A stretch of DNA of 48,358 nt from a virus. Both the position numbers and the translations under genes were made by a program. The stretch is from the IMG/VR virus record IMGVR_UViG_3300037246_001246, positions 1 to 48,358 of that record; one strand, 5' to 3'. Below are positions 12,945-21,055 of the stretch, one piece after another. Under the pieces are notes generated by a model. It was not told the DNA's origin. It did not search any database and saw only the letters and a program-made list of their open reading frames with translations. Within the stretch, counting starts at the first letter, position 1; every line of letters starts with the position of its first letter.

Positions 12945-13210
12945 ACGACATCCCCACCACTAGGTTCATCGACGACGTCTGCGTCGCTATTGATCATGGT
13001 GACTACCCAGGTTCCTTTCACTATCACAAGCAGCTCGACGGCCTCGGAGTCCTCATCCACGACGCCGACTGTGCTGACCACGCTCTCATCTCCACCCACC
13101 TCACCGCCAACGAGTTTGGTGGTTCCACCGAGTACGGCCCCCGCCATCCCAAGCGACATCTGAGTCCTTTGTGGTGGCATGACCGGCTCCTCTACATCGG
13201 ACCCGCTTAG
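12941..13210 (+). CDS. His/Asp-rich hypothetical protein
   Basis: An 89-residue protein, ATGA-coupled to the preceding gene. It is rich in His and Asp (DHGDYPGSFHYHKQLDG, LIHDADCADHALISTHL, RHPKRHLSPLWWHD), which suggests metal binding, but there is no recognised family. It closes the operon before the promoter at 13234. Confidence 0.55.
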   Translation: MNDIPTTRFIDDVCVAIDHGDYPGSFHYHKQLDGLGVLIHDADCADHALISTHLTANEFGGSTEYGPRHPKRHLSPLWWHDRLLYIGPA

Positions 13211-13233
13211 TTGGTGATCGAAGTAGGTAACCC

Positions 13234-13263
13234 TTGAAGTGTTTCTAGAACCTGCTATATAAT
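13234..13263 (+). promoter_or_regulatory. Promoter of the replication/modification block
   Basis: TTGAAG (13234-13239), an 18-base spacer TGTTTCTAGAACCTGCTA and TATAAT (13258-13263). The TGTTTCTAG box matches 7946-7954 exactly. Transcription would begin near 13270 and run into the nuclease gene (ribosome binding site AAGGAG at 13275-13280) and probably the whole replication and 7-deazaguanine cluster, since no clear terminator is visible until the far right of the block. Confidence 0.8.
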
Positions 13264-13289
13264 ACAGAGATAACAAGGAGTAACAAAGG

Positions 13290-14408
13290 GTGAGTAGGCA
13301 TATCGTTCGTACTAGTGACCGCAACTCGTTTCGTGAGTGCCGTCTAGCTTGGGACTGGTCTTCTAAGATCAGACAGAACCTCGAACCCGAAGCACGGTAC
13401 GCCCCTTTTGAAGATGGCACCACCTGGCATGCAGCCATGGAGGTCCTCTACACCCCAGAGACGTGGTATCTCCTGGGTGATGCTGTGACTGCTGAGGCAG
13501 TCTACAGCGCAGCACGGCAGAGACTCCTCGACGTTCACAACAAGCAAGTGCAACGCGCCCTTGCTTTTGAGGGCGTCGAGAGTCTCTCCGTGGAACAAGA
13601 AGAAGACTATGCAGAACGTCTTGTCATGCTCACAGGAATGCTCGAGCATTACTTCACATGGGCAGTCGAGCATGATCACTTCACGCCTGTCAAGGTAGAG
13701 ATCGAGTTTGAAGTTCCCATTACCACTCTGGATGGTGAAGACTATGTCATCGATGGTCGTCCCGTTATGTATCAGGGACGCCTCGACGGACTAGCTCAGG
13801 ACCCACAGGGGCGGTATTGGATCCTCGAGCATAAGACGACCGGACAGATGGGCGCTATTGAGTACCTAGAGGTTGACTCCCAGGTAAGTTCCTATGCTTG
13901 GGCTATCCAGACGCAACTTGGGATACAAGTAGCTGGAATCCTTTACACTCAGGCACTCAAGGCCTTCCCTAGTCCACCCAAGAAGCTGAAGAAACAACGT
14001 GAGGGTCGTTGGTTCTCTGTCAACAGACAGCAACGCACGACGCGTAACTTATTCCTTGCTACATTAGAACGGCATGGTGAGGACCCTAGGTTGTACTCCG
14101 AGTTCCTTGGCTACCTCGATACCAAGGGCAATCCTTTCTTCCGACGTATTCCTATCTTTAGGAACGAAGCATCGCTGGAGTACGTGGGACGCAACATCTA
14201 TCTCGAGTCAGTAGAGATGTTGAATGATCCGGTCATCTACCCTTCGCCGGCCTTCTTCAATTGTAACAGATGTCGTTTCAGAGAGCCTTGCATCGCGAAA
14301 CAGAATGGTTACGATTACCAATTCATTCTCGATGAACTATTTGTCCGACGAGATAAGGAGGTGGCTGCACCAATAACACTAGGTGTTTCAAAAGAGATGC
14401 TACCATAG
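13290..14408 (+). CDS. RecB/Cas4-like PD-(D/E)XK nuclease with Fe-S cysteines
   Basis: A 372-residue protein with a GTG start nine bases after AAGGAG. The nuclease core shows GRLDGLAQ (Asp of the PD motif, about residue 165) and ILEHKTTGQ (E-x-K, about 178-182), then a QVSSYAWAIQ helix typical of RecB nucleases. One N-terminal Cys (Cys17, FRECRLAW) and three near the C-terminus (FNCNRCRFREPC) fit the 4Fe-4S cluster of Cas4/AddB-type nucleases. In phages such proteins sit beside Sak4-like ATPases and act in recombination or DNA end processing. Confidence 0.88.
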   Translation: MSRHIVRTSDRNSFRECRLAWDWSSKIRQNLEPEARYAPFEDGTTWHAAMEVLYTPETWYLLGDAVTAEAVYSAARQRLLDVHNKQVQRALAFEGVESLSVEQEEDYAERLVMLTGMLEHYFTWAVEHDHFTPVKVEIEFEVPITTLDGEDYVIDGRPVMYQGRLDGLAQDPQGRYWILEHKTTGQMGAIEYLEVDSQVSSYAWAIQTQLGIQVAGILYTQALKAFPSPPKKLKKQREGRWFSVNRQQRTTRNLFLATLERHGEDPRLYSEFLGYLDTKGNPFFRRIPIFRNEASLEYVGRNIYLESVEMLNDPVIYPSPAFFNCNRCRFREPCIAKQNGYDYQFILDELFVRRDKEVAAPITLGVSKEMLP

Positions 14409-14437
14409 TCTCCCCAGACTCTAAAAGGAATAAAAGT

Positions 14438-15208
14438 ATGGCGAAAGAAGAAGTACTAACACCAAGAACCCTAGGCGGTCTTGAGATTGCTACGGTCGCG
14501 GAAAGACCCAAGTATATCAATGCCTTGTGGTATGGTAACCCGGGGGCTGGTAAGACAGTTCTGGCTGGATCAGCTGATGCAGTACCTGAACTACGTCCTG
14601 TCCTCTTCATCGATGTTGAGGGTGGAACACTGTCAATCCGCGAGCGGTATCCTGAGGTCGATGTCATCCGAGTTCAAACTTGGGGCGACATGCAGCGGTT
14701 GTATGACGATCTGTACGATGGGAAGTACGATTACAAAACTATCGTACTGGACTCTCTAACCGAGATCCAGAAGTTCTCAATGTACTCCATCATGGAGGCA
14801 GTTGTTCTGGACAACCCAGATCGTGATTCAGAAGTCCCAGCCATTCGAGACTGGGGTAAGAACATCGAACAGATCCGAAGGCTTGTAAGGGCGTTCAGGG
14901 ATCTACCGATGCATACGATCATCACGGCTCTCGCCGCCACAGAGAAAGACTCGAAGACGGGTACCATCGTTACGCGGCCGTCACTGAGTGGCAAGCTGGC
15001 AATGGAGGTCGGCGGGTTCGTCGACATCGTTGGCTACTTGTACACCAAGGCAGTCGATGACAATGTCATGCGTCTCCTTCTCACAACAGGAACAGATCGA
15101 CAAGTAGCAAAGGACAGATCAGATACACTACCAACTATACTAGAAGCCCCAGACATGACAAAACTATACAACCACATCTTCAACAAGGAGCAAGCAAATG
15201 AAGGTTGA
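14438..15208 (+). CDS. Sak4-like RecA-fold ATPase (AAA_24)
   Basis: A 256-residue protein with Walker A GNPGAGKT (residues 33-40) and Walker B-like TIVLDSLTE (about 101-109). It matches the phage nucleotide-binding family that includes Sak4 single-strand annealing/RecA-like proteins. The following DUF669-like gene overlaps by 11 bases and the RecB-like nuclease precedes it; these are the usual partners. The role is likely recombination-dependent replication. Confidence 0.87.
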   Translation: MAKEEVLTPRTLGGLEIATVAERPKYINALWYGNPGAGKTVLAGSADAVPELRPVLFIDVEGGTLSIRERYPEVDVIRVQTWGDMQRLYDDLYDGKYDYKTIVLDSLTEIQKFSMYSIMEAVVLDNPDRDSEVPAIRDWGKNIEQIRRLVRAFRDLPMHTIITALAATEKDSKTGTIVTRPSLSGKLAMEVGGFVDIVGYLYTKAVDDNVMRLLLTTGTDRQVAKDRSDTLPTILEAPDMTKLYNHIFNKEQANEG

Positions 15209-15650
15209 TTTGACAGATGTCGGTGGTGACTTTGATGTCATCCCGCGAGGAAAGTATCAGGCCCAGATCACAGATGGAGAGCTGAGGGAGGCAGGCGAGC
15301 AAGCCAAGCATCCAGGTTCGCTCTACGTCAACTGGGAGTTCACCCTCACAGAGGGTGAGTTCGAGAATCGGAAGCTGTGGACGAACACCTCTGTTGGACA
15401 CGGAGATGAGTGTAAGTGTGGTGATTGGAAGCCTGGTTCGATGGGCAACATCAAGAGCCTGTTGTTCGCTACCGGCCTCTACACCAAGGAACAGCTCGCT
15501 GAGTCGATCGACTTCGAGATCGACGATGTGATCGGCGCTCATGTTACGGCCATTGTCATCATCAAGGAATACCAAGGTGACGATCAGAACGAAGTCAAGC
15601 GAGTGAAGCCTGCCAATGCAGGAGCTCCATCGGGAAGCTTGATGCCGTAA
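15198..15650 (+). CDS. DUF669-like, probable single-stranded DNA-binding partner
   Basis: A 150-residue protein with the DUF669 pattern: FDVIPRGKYQAQITDGEL at the N-terminus, LYVNWEFTLTEGEFENRKLWTN in the middle, and a late GAHVTAIVIIKEY strand. Cys-x-Cys (HGDECKCGDW, about 74-76) may bind metal. The family is found beside Sak4-like ATPases and is thought to bind single-stranded DNA. It overlaps the ATPase gene, so the two are co-translated. Confidence 0.8.
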   Translation: MKVDLTDVGGDFDVIPRGKYQAQITDGELREAGEQAKHPGSLYVNWEFTLTEGEFENRKLWTNTSVGHGDECKCGDWKPGSMGNIKSLLFATGLYTKEQLAESIDFEIDDVIGAHVTAIVIIKEYQGDDQNEVKRVKPANAGAPSGSLMP

Positions 15651-15660
15651 CATCAAGGTT

Positions 15661-15711
15661 GGAGGGGCTCCCTGGTACCGGCCCTACTTACCCTCGCCAG
15701 GGGGTCCCTCC
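15661..15711 (+). promoter_or_regulatory. 15-bp hairpin before the primase gene
   Basis: GGAGGGGCTCCCTGG (15661-15675) pairs with CCAGGGGGTCCCTCC (15697-15711) over 15 positions with two G-U pairs and a 21-base loop. It fills the gap between the stop at 15650 and the primase start at 15730. There is no T-tract, so a leader structure or attenuator fits better than an intrinsic terminator. Confidence 0.5.
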
Positions 15712-15729
15712 TCGTAAGAAGGCGCGTTA

Positions 15730-17913
15730 ATGATCTCACCGGAAATAGACAAACGAAGAGAGACCTTTTTCAAACTCATCTTCGGCAAGGAGGTAGGCTA
15801 TCTGGCCATTGCCCACAGGAGCAGGAACCAGATGTACGAGAACTTCTTTGCCTACCCCGACGAGCTGCCAGAAGCTCTTGCTCACATCAACCAGTTCTTT
15901 CTAGAGTTTGACGTTTACTTCTGCTCTCAACTCTTTGGCAAGAAGAGTCGTACGAAGGATGCCGTACAATCTTGTCCTAATCTTTGGTCTGACCTCGACA
16001 CCTGTAACCCAACAGAGCTACTTGTTCCGCCATCCGTTGTCCTTGAAACATCCAACGAACGCTTTCAGGGCCTGTGGGTACTTGAACGTCCTGTTGCACC
16101 TGAGGAGGCGGAAGACTACAGTCGACGTATAGCGTACCACCATGCAGCATCAGGAGCCGACAAGTCTGGATGGGATCTAACACAACTCCTCAGAGTCCCA
16201 TACACACTCAACCACAAATATGATCCCCCTCCCACAGTAGGTATCTGGGAGGCAAACAACAAACGGTATCGCATTGCGGACTTTAGTCAATACGAGCCAG
16301 CTAGAGGTTTCGAGTACCTTGAGGTGCCGTTCCCAGAGAAGATAGAACTAGACCGGGAGGAGGTTCTCTCCGAACATAAACGAGAGATCAATCCTAGGTT
16401 CTGGACATTGTTCTTTGAGGAGCCCGATGAGGATTGGTCAAAAGCTCTTTGGCAACTTGAGCTGATCCTATTCGAGTCAGGTCTGTCACGCGAGGAAGTC
16501 TTCGTCGTGGCGCGTGAGTCTGCTTGTAATAAGTACAGACGAGACGGTAGAGATGAGCGCCTCCTGTGGAAGGAAGTCTGTAAGGCCGAAGCGCACACGA
16601 AAAGTCTTACGGCTGAGCTGCTTGGCTTAACCGAGGACGACGTGACCATGGCCGTTCTTCTCACAGAGGCGGAGCGTGCCCACGTTGAAGCAACACCTAG
16701 CTTTGTGGAAGACTATGTAACATGGGCGCGAACACTTGGCGATGCAGCGTGGCAATATCATCAAGTAGGTGCCTTCTGTATATTGTCCTCGTTGTTATCC
16801 GGACCTATAAGGTTGCCTACATCCTATGGTCTTGTCATACCTAACTTGTGGTTCATGATCCTAGCTGACACAACGTTGACTAGGAAGACAACGGCGATGG
16901 ACATTACAATGGATATCATCCTGGAGATCGATTCCGATGCAGTACTTGCTACGGATGGATCGATCGAGGGTTTGTTTCAATCTTTGTCAACTAGACCAGG
17001 ACGCCCTTCTATATTCCTACGAGACGAATTCAGCGGTCTGCTGGAGCAGATGTCCAAGAAGGACTACATGGCTGGGATGGCTGAGACGCTGACCAAACTG
17101 TATGACGGGAAGTTTCAGAAGAGAGTACTGAAGCGAGAGATCATCGAGGTCAGAGACCCAGTACTGGTCATCTTGGCTGGAGGTATCAAGACCAGAGTGA
17201 TGGAGCTACTACGTTACGAACACGTTGCTAGTGGATTCATCCCGAGGTTCGTCTTTGTCTCAGCTGTAAGTGACATTACAAAGCTACGTCCACTTGGACC
17301 TCCTACGGAGAAGAGTATTGGTGACAGAGACAAGTTGATGGTCCGTCTGAAGGAACTATACGACTACTACAATCGTATGCAGGAGTTCAAGATCGACGGA
17401 CGTGTAACGCAGACACAGGTTAGGTACGATGTAGAACTAACACCAGAAGCTTGGCTGCGCTACAACAAGATGGAGGCTGACCTCGTAGCTCAAGGATTGG
17501 ATGCAGATCAGAGAGACATACTTACACCTACGTTTGACAGGCTAGCAAAGTCAGGTCTCAAGATGGCAGTACTATTAGCAGCAGCCAGGGAGATGGTACC
17601 AGACATCACTGTGACGGAAGACGATATCATACGAGCGTTCTATTACATAGAGCAGTGGGGACATCACTCTCTGGAGCTCATTGCCAACATAGGTAAGACA
17701 GTGGCAGAACGTCTACTCGAACGTGTCTACCAAAGTATCCTTCGAAAGCCCGGAGTAAGTCGTTCACAGCTGATGCAGAATCATCATCTGTCAGCTAGGG
17801 ATGCAACACTGATCTTTGACACACTCGAACAACGAGGACTAGTTCAAATAGAGAAACGAGGTAGAGGACAATTCTTTACACCTGTAGACGCGAGACTGAA
17901 AGTTGGAGGATGA
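15730..17913 (+). CDS. Primase-helicase: AEP-like domain plus DUF3987-like ATPase and winged helix
   Basis: A 727-residue protein. The N-terminal part (about 1-215) looks like a RepB/prim-pol-type archaeo-eukaryotic primase, with LWSDLD (about 85-90) as metal motif and SGWDLTQLLRVPYTLNHK (about 145-162) as the conserved C-terminal motif. Residues about 300-560 resemble DUF3987 helicase-like ATPases. The P-loop reads LADTTLTRKTTAM, with Lys-Thr kept but the usual glycines missing. The C-terminus (about 660-720) is a winged helix (GVSRSQLMQNHHLSARDATLIFDTLEQRGLV). It probably primes and unwinds at the replication fork. Confidence 0.8.
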   Translation: MISPEIDKRRETFFKLIFGKEVGYLAIAHRSRNQMYENFFAYPDELPEALAHINQFFLEFDVYFCSQLFGKKSRTKDAVQSCPNLWSDLDTCNPTELLVPPSVVLETSNERFQGLWVLERPVAPEEAEDYSRRIAYHHAASGADKSGWDLTQLLRVPYTLNHKYDPPPTVGIWEANNKRYRIADFSQYEPARGFEYLEVPFPEKIELDREEVLSEHKREINPRFWTLFFEEPDEDWSKALWQLELILFESGLSREEVFVVARESACNKYRRDGRDERLLWKEVCKAEAHTKSLTAELLGLTEDDVTMAVLLTEAERAHVEATPSFVEDYVTWARTLGDAAWQYHQVGAFCILSSLLSGPIRLPTSYGLVIPNLWFMILADTTLTRKTTAMDITMDIILEIDSDAVLATDGSIEGLFQSLSTRPGRPSIFLRDEFSGLLEQMSKKDYMAGMAETLTKLYDGKFQKRVLKREIIEVRDPVLVILAGGIKTRVMELLRYEHVASGFIPRFVFVSAVSDITKLRPLGPPTEKSIGDRDKLMVRLKELYDYYNRMQEFKIDGRVTQTQVRYDVELTPEAWLRYNKMEADLVAQGLDADQRDILTPTFDRLAKSGLKMAVLLAAAREMVPDITVTEDDIIRAFYYIEQWGHHSLELIANIGKTVAERLLERVYQSILRKPGVSRSQLMQNHHLSARDATLIFDTLEQRGLVQIEKRGRGQFFTPVDARLKVGG

Positions 17914-17914
17914 C

Positions 17915-18619
17915 ATGAGTGCAATCGTTGTACTGAGTGGAGGTCTTGACAGTACGGTAGCATTGGCAGAAGCCCTAGAGCGGAACGACTGGGACTCTGA
18001 CCTCGTTGGTGCTGTGACCTTCCGATACGGACAAAAACATGAGAAGGAGATTGAAGCTGCTGAGGTACTGCGCCGGTACTATCTGTTAGCGTACCATCAC
18101 GTTATAGATCTGCCCCTGATCTTTGGAGGTTCAGGTTCAGTGCTGATCAAAGAGAACGAACTGGAGATGCCTCGTGCAAGCTATCAGGATATCGACGAAT
18201 CGTCTGGAGTCTCACCAACTTATGTACCATTCCGCAACGCTAACTTTCTTTCGTTGGCAACTACGATTGCACTGGTTAACGATGCTTCAGAAGTCTGGGC
18301 AGGAATGCACGCAGAAGACGCTCACAATTGGGCCTATCCAGATTGCACTCCTGAGTTTCTCGGAGCGATGGCTAACGCAATGTATGTCGGAAGTTACCAC
18401 GCTGTACGACTTGTTACTCCGCATATGTGGCGAACAAAAGCTGAGGTAGTTGCACGTGGAATCGAGCTTGAAGTACCGCTCAGACTTACATGGAGCTGCT
18501 ATAACGGAGGTGAGTATCACTGCGGAACTTGTCCGACATGTATTGGACGCATTCACGCCTTTCGAAAGTTAGGTCAAGTCGATTCGGTCTCATATGCAAT
18601 CACAATAGACTGGAGCTAA
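17915..18619 (+). CDS. queC: 7-cyano-7-deazaguanine (preQ0) synthase QueC
   Basis: A 234-residue protein; ATG 17915 follows GGAGGATGAC, and an in-frame TTG at 17903 is less likely. The PP-loop ATPase motif SGGLDST is at residues 8-14, with FRYGQKHEKE and PFRNANFLS further on. The C-terminal zinc site (CYNGGEYHCGTCPTCIGR) and the GQVDS end are typical of QueC. It converts 7-carboxy-7-deazaguanine, ammonia and ATP into preQ0. It opens the DNA-modification cassette and overlaps the end of the primase gene out of frame only by its ribosome binding site. Confidence 0.96.
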   Translation: MSAIVVLSGGLDSTVALAEALERNDWDSDLVGAVTFRYGQKHEKEIEAAEVLRRYYLLAYHHVIDLPLIFGGSGSVLIKENELEMPRASYQDIDESSGVSPTYVPFRNANFLSLATTIALVNDASEVWAGMHAEDAHNWAYPDCTPEFLGAMANAMYVGSYHAVRLVTPHMWRTKAEVVARGIELEVPLRLTWSCYNGGEYHCGTCPTCIGRIHAFRKLGQVDSVSYAITIDWS

Positions 18620-18623
18620 CGAA

Positions 18624-19007
18624 ATGAAGTTCAACCAAGTAGGTGCAGAAGACATTCCGAACATCAGGCAAGGGCGACGTGGAAGAGTCAGCTATCCTAT
18701 CATCAAGGGGTTCTTGGAGACTGGATACTTCTTGGCTGAACTTGATTTGACAGGCGTTCAGCAGTCACAGACAGCACTGCGCTCCTCCATCACAGCCTAC
18801 ATCAGCTCACATGACATGCCCATCAAGGTCTTCTCCCGTCAGGGCAAGATGTACATGATGCGCCTGGACATCGATGAGAATGGTAAGGAGATCGAGAACT
18901 GGCAAGCGAACCAGGATGGTGACTCCGCAACGGCCGAAGCTGTTCCTGTTGACCCTAAGGAGGTTGCCAAGAGGTTCGCTGAAGAGAAAGGACAGACTAC
19001 TAAGTGA
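18624..19007 (+). CDS. Hypothetical protein inside the preQ0 cassette
   Basis: A 127-residue protein between queC and the DJ-1-like gene. It has a folded-looking core (RGRVSYPIIKGFLETGYFLAELDLTGV... KVFSRQGKMYMMRLDI) resembling small helix-turn-helix/beta phage proteins, and a Lys/Glu-rich end. It ends in a GTGA overlap with the next start, so it is co-translated. Function unknown; its position makes a link to DNA modification possible. Confidence 0.65.
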   Translation: MKFNQVGAEDIPNIRQGRRGRVSYPIIKGFLETGYFLAELDLTGVQQSQTALRSSITAYISSHDMPIKVFSRQGKMYMMRLDIDENGKEIENWQANQDGDSATAEAVPVDPKEVAKRFAEEKGQTTK

Positions 19008-19657
19008 AGGTACTAATTGTTGTAGCACAACGCTACAACGGTCATGAGTTATGGACAACGCTAGGGATACTACAAGAGGCCGGCATCGACTTTGAGGTCA
19101 TCTCAACGATGACTAACATTGCTGATGAGGTCACTGGACAACCCAATACCATCGTGCGTACAATCGACGATGTCGATGTAGCAGAGATTGCTGACTTCAA
19201 TGGTCTGGCAGTTGTGTCCGGTAACATGGCTGATACAGAACTGTACTGGGATCATGAAAAGGTCCTTGCATATGTAGAGGAAGCAAAGCGACTTAACCTT
19301 GTCATTGCTGCCATCTGCTGTTCGGTACCTACCATTAGAGGTGCTGCCGATGGCAAGACAGTCTCCTACTATCCCTTGATCCGATCTGCTGCTCGCCTGG
19401 CTGATGCAGGAGCTATCCTCTCCAACATTACCATAAGTGTCGATGGCAAACTTGTCACGGCGGAGCATCAGATGGCATCACAGGGGTGGGCGGAGGCCTT
19501 TGTAAAGGTTCTGAAGGGCGAAGAGGTAGAACTAGGACTCAGTGAGTCCGGATTCACTCCACAAGGCAGAACAGAGCGATCGTTACATCCGACGCTAGAG
19601 AGGATACGTGGCACAGATACATCCTACAGAGATCGAAAGAGAGACGGAACTACCTGA
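19004..19657 (+). CDS. DJ-1/PfpI-family glutamine-amidotransferase-like protein
   Basis: A 217-residue protein with a GTG start. It has the flavodoxin-like DJ-1/PfpI layout: KVLIVVAQRYNGHELWTTLGILQEAGIDF at the start, DFNGLAVVSGN (about 64-74) and the nucleophile elbow AAICCSVP, where Cys105 is the likely catalytic residue. The strand-loop GKLVTAEHQMASQGWAEAFV follows. The last 40 residues are an extra polar tail. It lies between queC and queD, so it may supply or remove ammonia on preQ0 or on modified DNA. A chaperone or protease-like role is the alternative. Confidence 0.8.
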   Translation: MKVLIVVAQRYNGHELWTTLGILQEAGIDFEVISTMTNIADEVTGQPNTIVRTIDDVDVAEIADFNGLAVVSGNMADTELYWDHEKVLAYVEEAKRLNLVIAAICCSVPTIRGAADGKTVSYYPLIRSAARLADAGAILSNITISVDGKLVTAEHQMASQGWAEAFVKVLKGEEVELGLSESGFTPQGRTERSLHPTLERIRGTDTSYRDRKRDGTT

Positions 19658-19784
19658 GATAGCGTTCTGTCTATACTGCTACTCTGAAATGGTTAGAATT
19701 CTCGATGAGAATGTGTGGAGGTGTGTGAACGAGATGTGTGCTTTGTATATGAAAGATCAGTTCGGAGGTGAGACACATGATTAG
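19608..19784 (+). CDS. 58-residue zinc-ribbon protein
   Basis: A GTG start at 19608 behind GAGAGGA; the stop is TAG at 19782-19784. The product contains FCLYCYSEM followed by WRCVNEMC, that is CX2C...CX4C, a zinc ribbon (Cys25, Cys28, Cys43, Cys48). It overlaps the end of the DJ-1-like gene and the start of queD. The clean four-Cys pattern supports it; its function is unknown. Confidence 0.6.
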   Translation: MAQIHPTEIERETELPEIAFCLYCYSEMVRILDENVWRCVNEMCALYMKDQFGGETHD

Positions 19785-20196
19785 TATTAGCAAGTCCTAT
19801 TCATTTGATGCTGCACATCGATTGGATCTACCTGAGTGTACTGTAGAAGAGAACCAAGCTATGTTTGGTAAGTGTAACAAACTACATGGACATACATACA
19901 CTCTAACAGTAGAGGTATCCGGACGAATAAATCCCAAGACTGGAATGATACTAAACTACTTCGATCTGAACGAGATAGTCAAGCCTATCGTTGATGACAA
20001 ACTTGATCATGAGGACATGAACGAAGTCTTTCCTGGGATGTTGACAACGGCAGAGAACATGGTATGTGCGATTAGTGCATGGCTCATAGAGGCCTTCAAC
20101 AAGGCTCAGGCAGAAGAACTGCCTTCGCTAAGGTACATTCTTGAGAGTCTAACACTGTCTGAGACACCCAAGACGACAGCGAAGTGGTCACGATGA
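19777..20196 (+). CDS. queD: 6-carboxytetrahydropterin synthase QueD
   Basis: A 139-residue protein starting at ATG 19777, six bases after GGAGGTGA; the GTG at 19768 lies inside that site. It has the QueD/PTPS signature: FDAAHRL (zinc His), KCNKLHGHTY (catalytic Cys and two zinc His), NYFDLNEIVK, LDHEDMNE and the late SETPKTTA with the substrate-binding Glu. It makes 6-carboxytetrahydropterin from dihydroneopterin triphosphate, the second step of preQ0 synthesis. Confidence 0.96.
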   Translation: MISISKSYSFDAAHRLDLPECTVEENQAMFGKCNKLHGHTYTLTVEVSGRINPKTGMILNYFDLNEIVKPIVDDKLDHEDMNEVFPGMLTTAENMVCAISAWLIEAFNKAQAEELPSLRYILESLTLSETPKTTAKWSR

Positions 20197-20330
20197 TCAC
20201 ATGTCCTAGATGCAAAAGAGAAGTACGAGATCACGAACAAGGACGCACAGCACATCGTCAGAGCTGTGTTACTATTCCAGAATATCGACCTAAGGGTTGG
20301 GGTGTTAAGACAAGAGGACAGAAGAAATGA
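20193..20330 (+). CDS. 45-residue zinc-finger protein between queD and queE
   Basis: ATGA overlaps at both ends (with the queD stop and the queE start) frame this 45-residue protein exactly. It reads MITCPRCKREVRDHEQGRTA..., with CPRC, His21 and Cys25 (CX2C...HX3C), the pattern of a C2HC zinc finger, and has a basic tail. The perfect coupling supports a real gene. The role is unknown. Confidence 0.65.
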   Translation: MITCPRCKREVRDHEQGRTAHRQSCVTIPEYRPKGWGVKTRGQKK

Positions 20331-21055
20331 AGGAGCTTAAAGTTGTCGAAATCTACTCCAGTATACAAGGTGAGGGACCTCACGTTGGAAGGCCTATCAC
20401 CTTCGTCCGTTTCGGTGGATGTAACCTTAGGTGTCCCGGATGGGGTTACGGTAAACTTCCAGATGGCAACCTCGTCCAAGGATGTGATACAGTTTTTGCG
20501 GTTGATCCAAAATGGCGTAACCATTGGAGACCTACTTCAGTGGATGACATCCTACGTGACATACCTCAAACACCTGAACGTATCTGTCTCACAGGAGGCG
20601 AGCCACTCATCCAGCCTGCTGGTAAACTTGGCGAACTCGTTGGAAGGTATCTTGAACGAGGCAGTACCTATATAGACCTATTCACCAACGGAAGTCAACT
20701 GTTGCCCGATTGGACTGCACACAATCGAGTGGCAGTCGTTATGGACTACAAGCTTCCTGGTTCAGGAGAGTATGGGTCGTTCAATACAGGCAACTGGAGC
20801 CTACTGATCCCCTACAAAGATGTCATCAAGTTCGTCTGTAAGGATGAATACGATGTAGAGGTTGCACTGAACACCTATAATGACATGATGCGTTCTGACT
20901 CTAGACGACTGCAGGCTTACTTCGGTGTTGTTTGGGATCAAGAAGCCCTGACCGAGGGCGAACTAGCTGAGATGGTTGTTGAGTACGCTCCAGAGGCTAT
21001 ACTGAACGTTCAGATGCACAATCACCTATGGCCAGCGAATGAGAGGCGTCGATGA
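20327..21055 (+). CDS. queE: 7-carboxy-7-deazaguanine synthase QueE (radical SAM)
   Basis: A 242-residue protein with VEIYSSIQGEGPHVGRPITFVRFGGCNLRC at the N-terminus and CLTGGEPLIQ (about 87-96), both diagnostic for QueE. The cluster cysteines are Cys32, Cys36 and Cys53. The gap between the second and third is 16 residues (PGWGYGKLPDGNLVQG), far from the CX3CX2C spacing of most radical SAM enzymes. It converts 6-carboxytetrahydropterin to 7-carboxy-7-deazaguanine using S-adenosylmethionine. Its start is coupled to the zinc-finger gene. Confidence 0.95.
   Translation: MKELKVVEIYSSIQGEGPHVGRPITFVRFGGCNLRCPGWGYGKLPDGNLVQGCDTVFAVDPKWRNHWRPTSVDDILRDIPQTPERICLTGGEPLIQPAGKLGELVGRYLERGSTYIDLFTNGSQLLPDWTAHNRVAVVMDYKLPGSGEYGSFNTGNWSLLIPYKDVIKFVCKDEYDVEVALNTYNDMMRSDSRRLQAYFGVVWDQEALTEGELAEMVVEYAPEAILNVQMHNHLWPANERRR

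Noticed and set aside
17903-17914. TTG start for queC
   Set aside because: The GGAGG lies inside this extension; ATG 17915 gives the normal QueC N-terminus.
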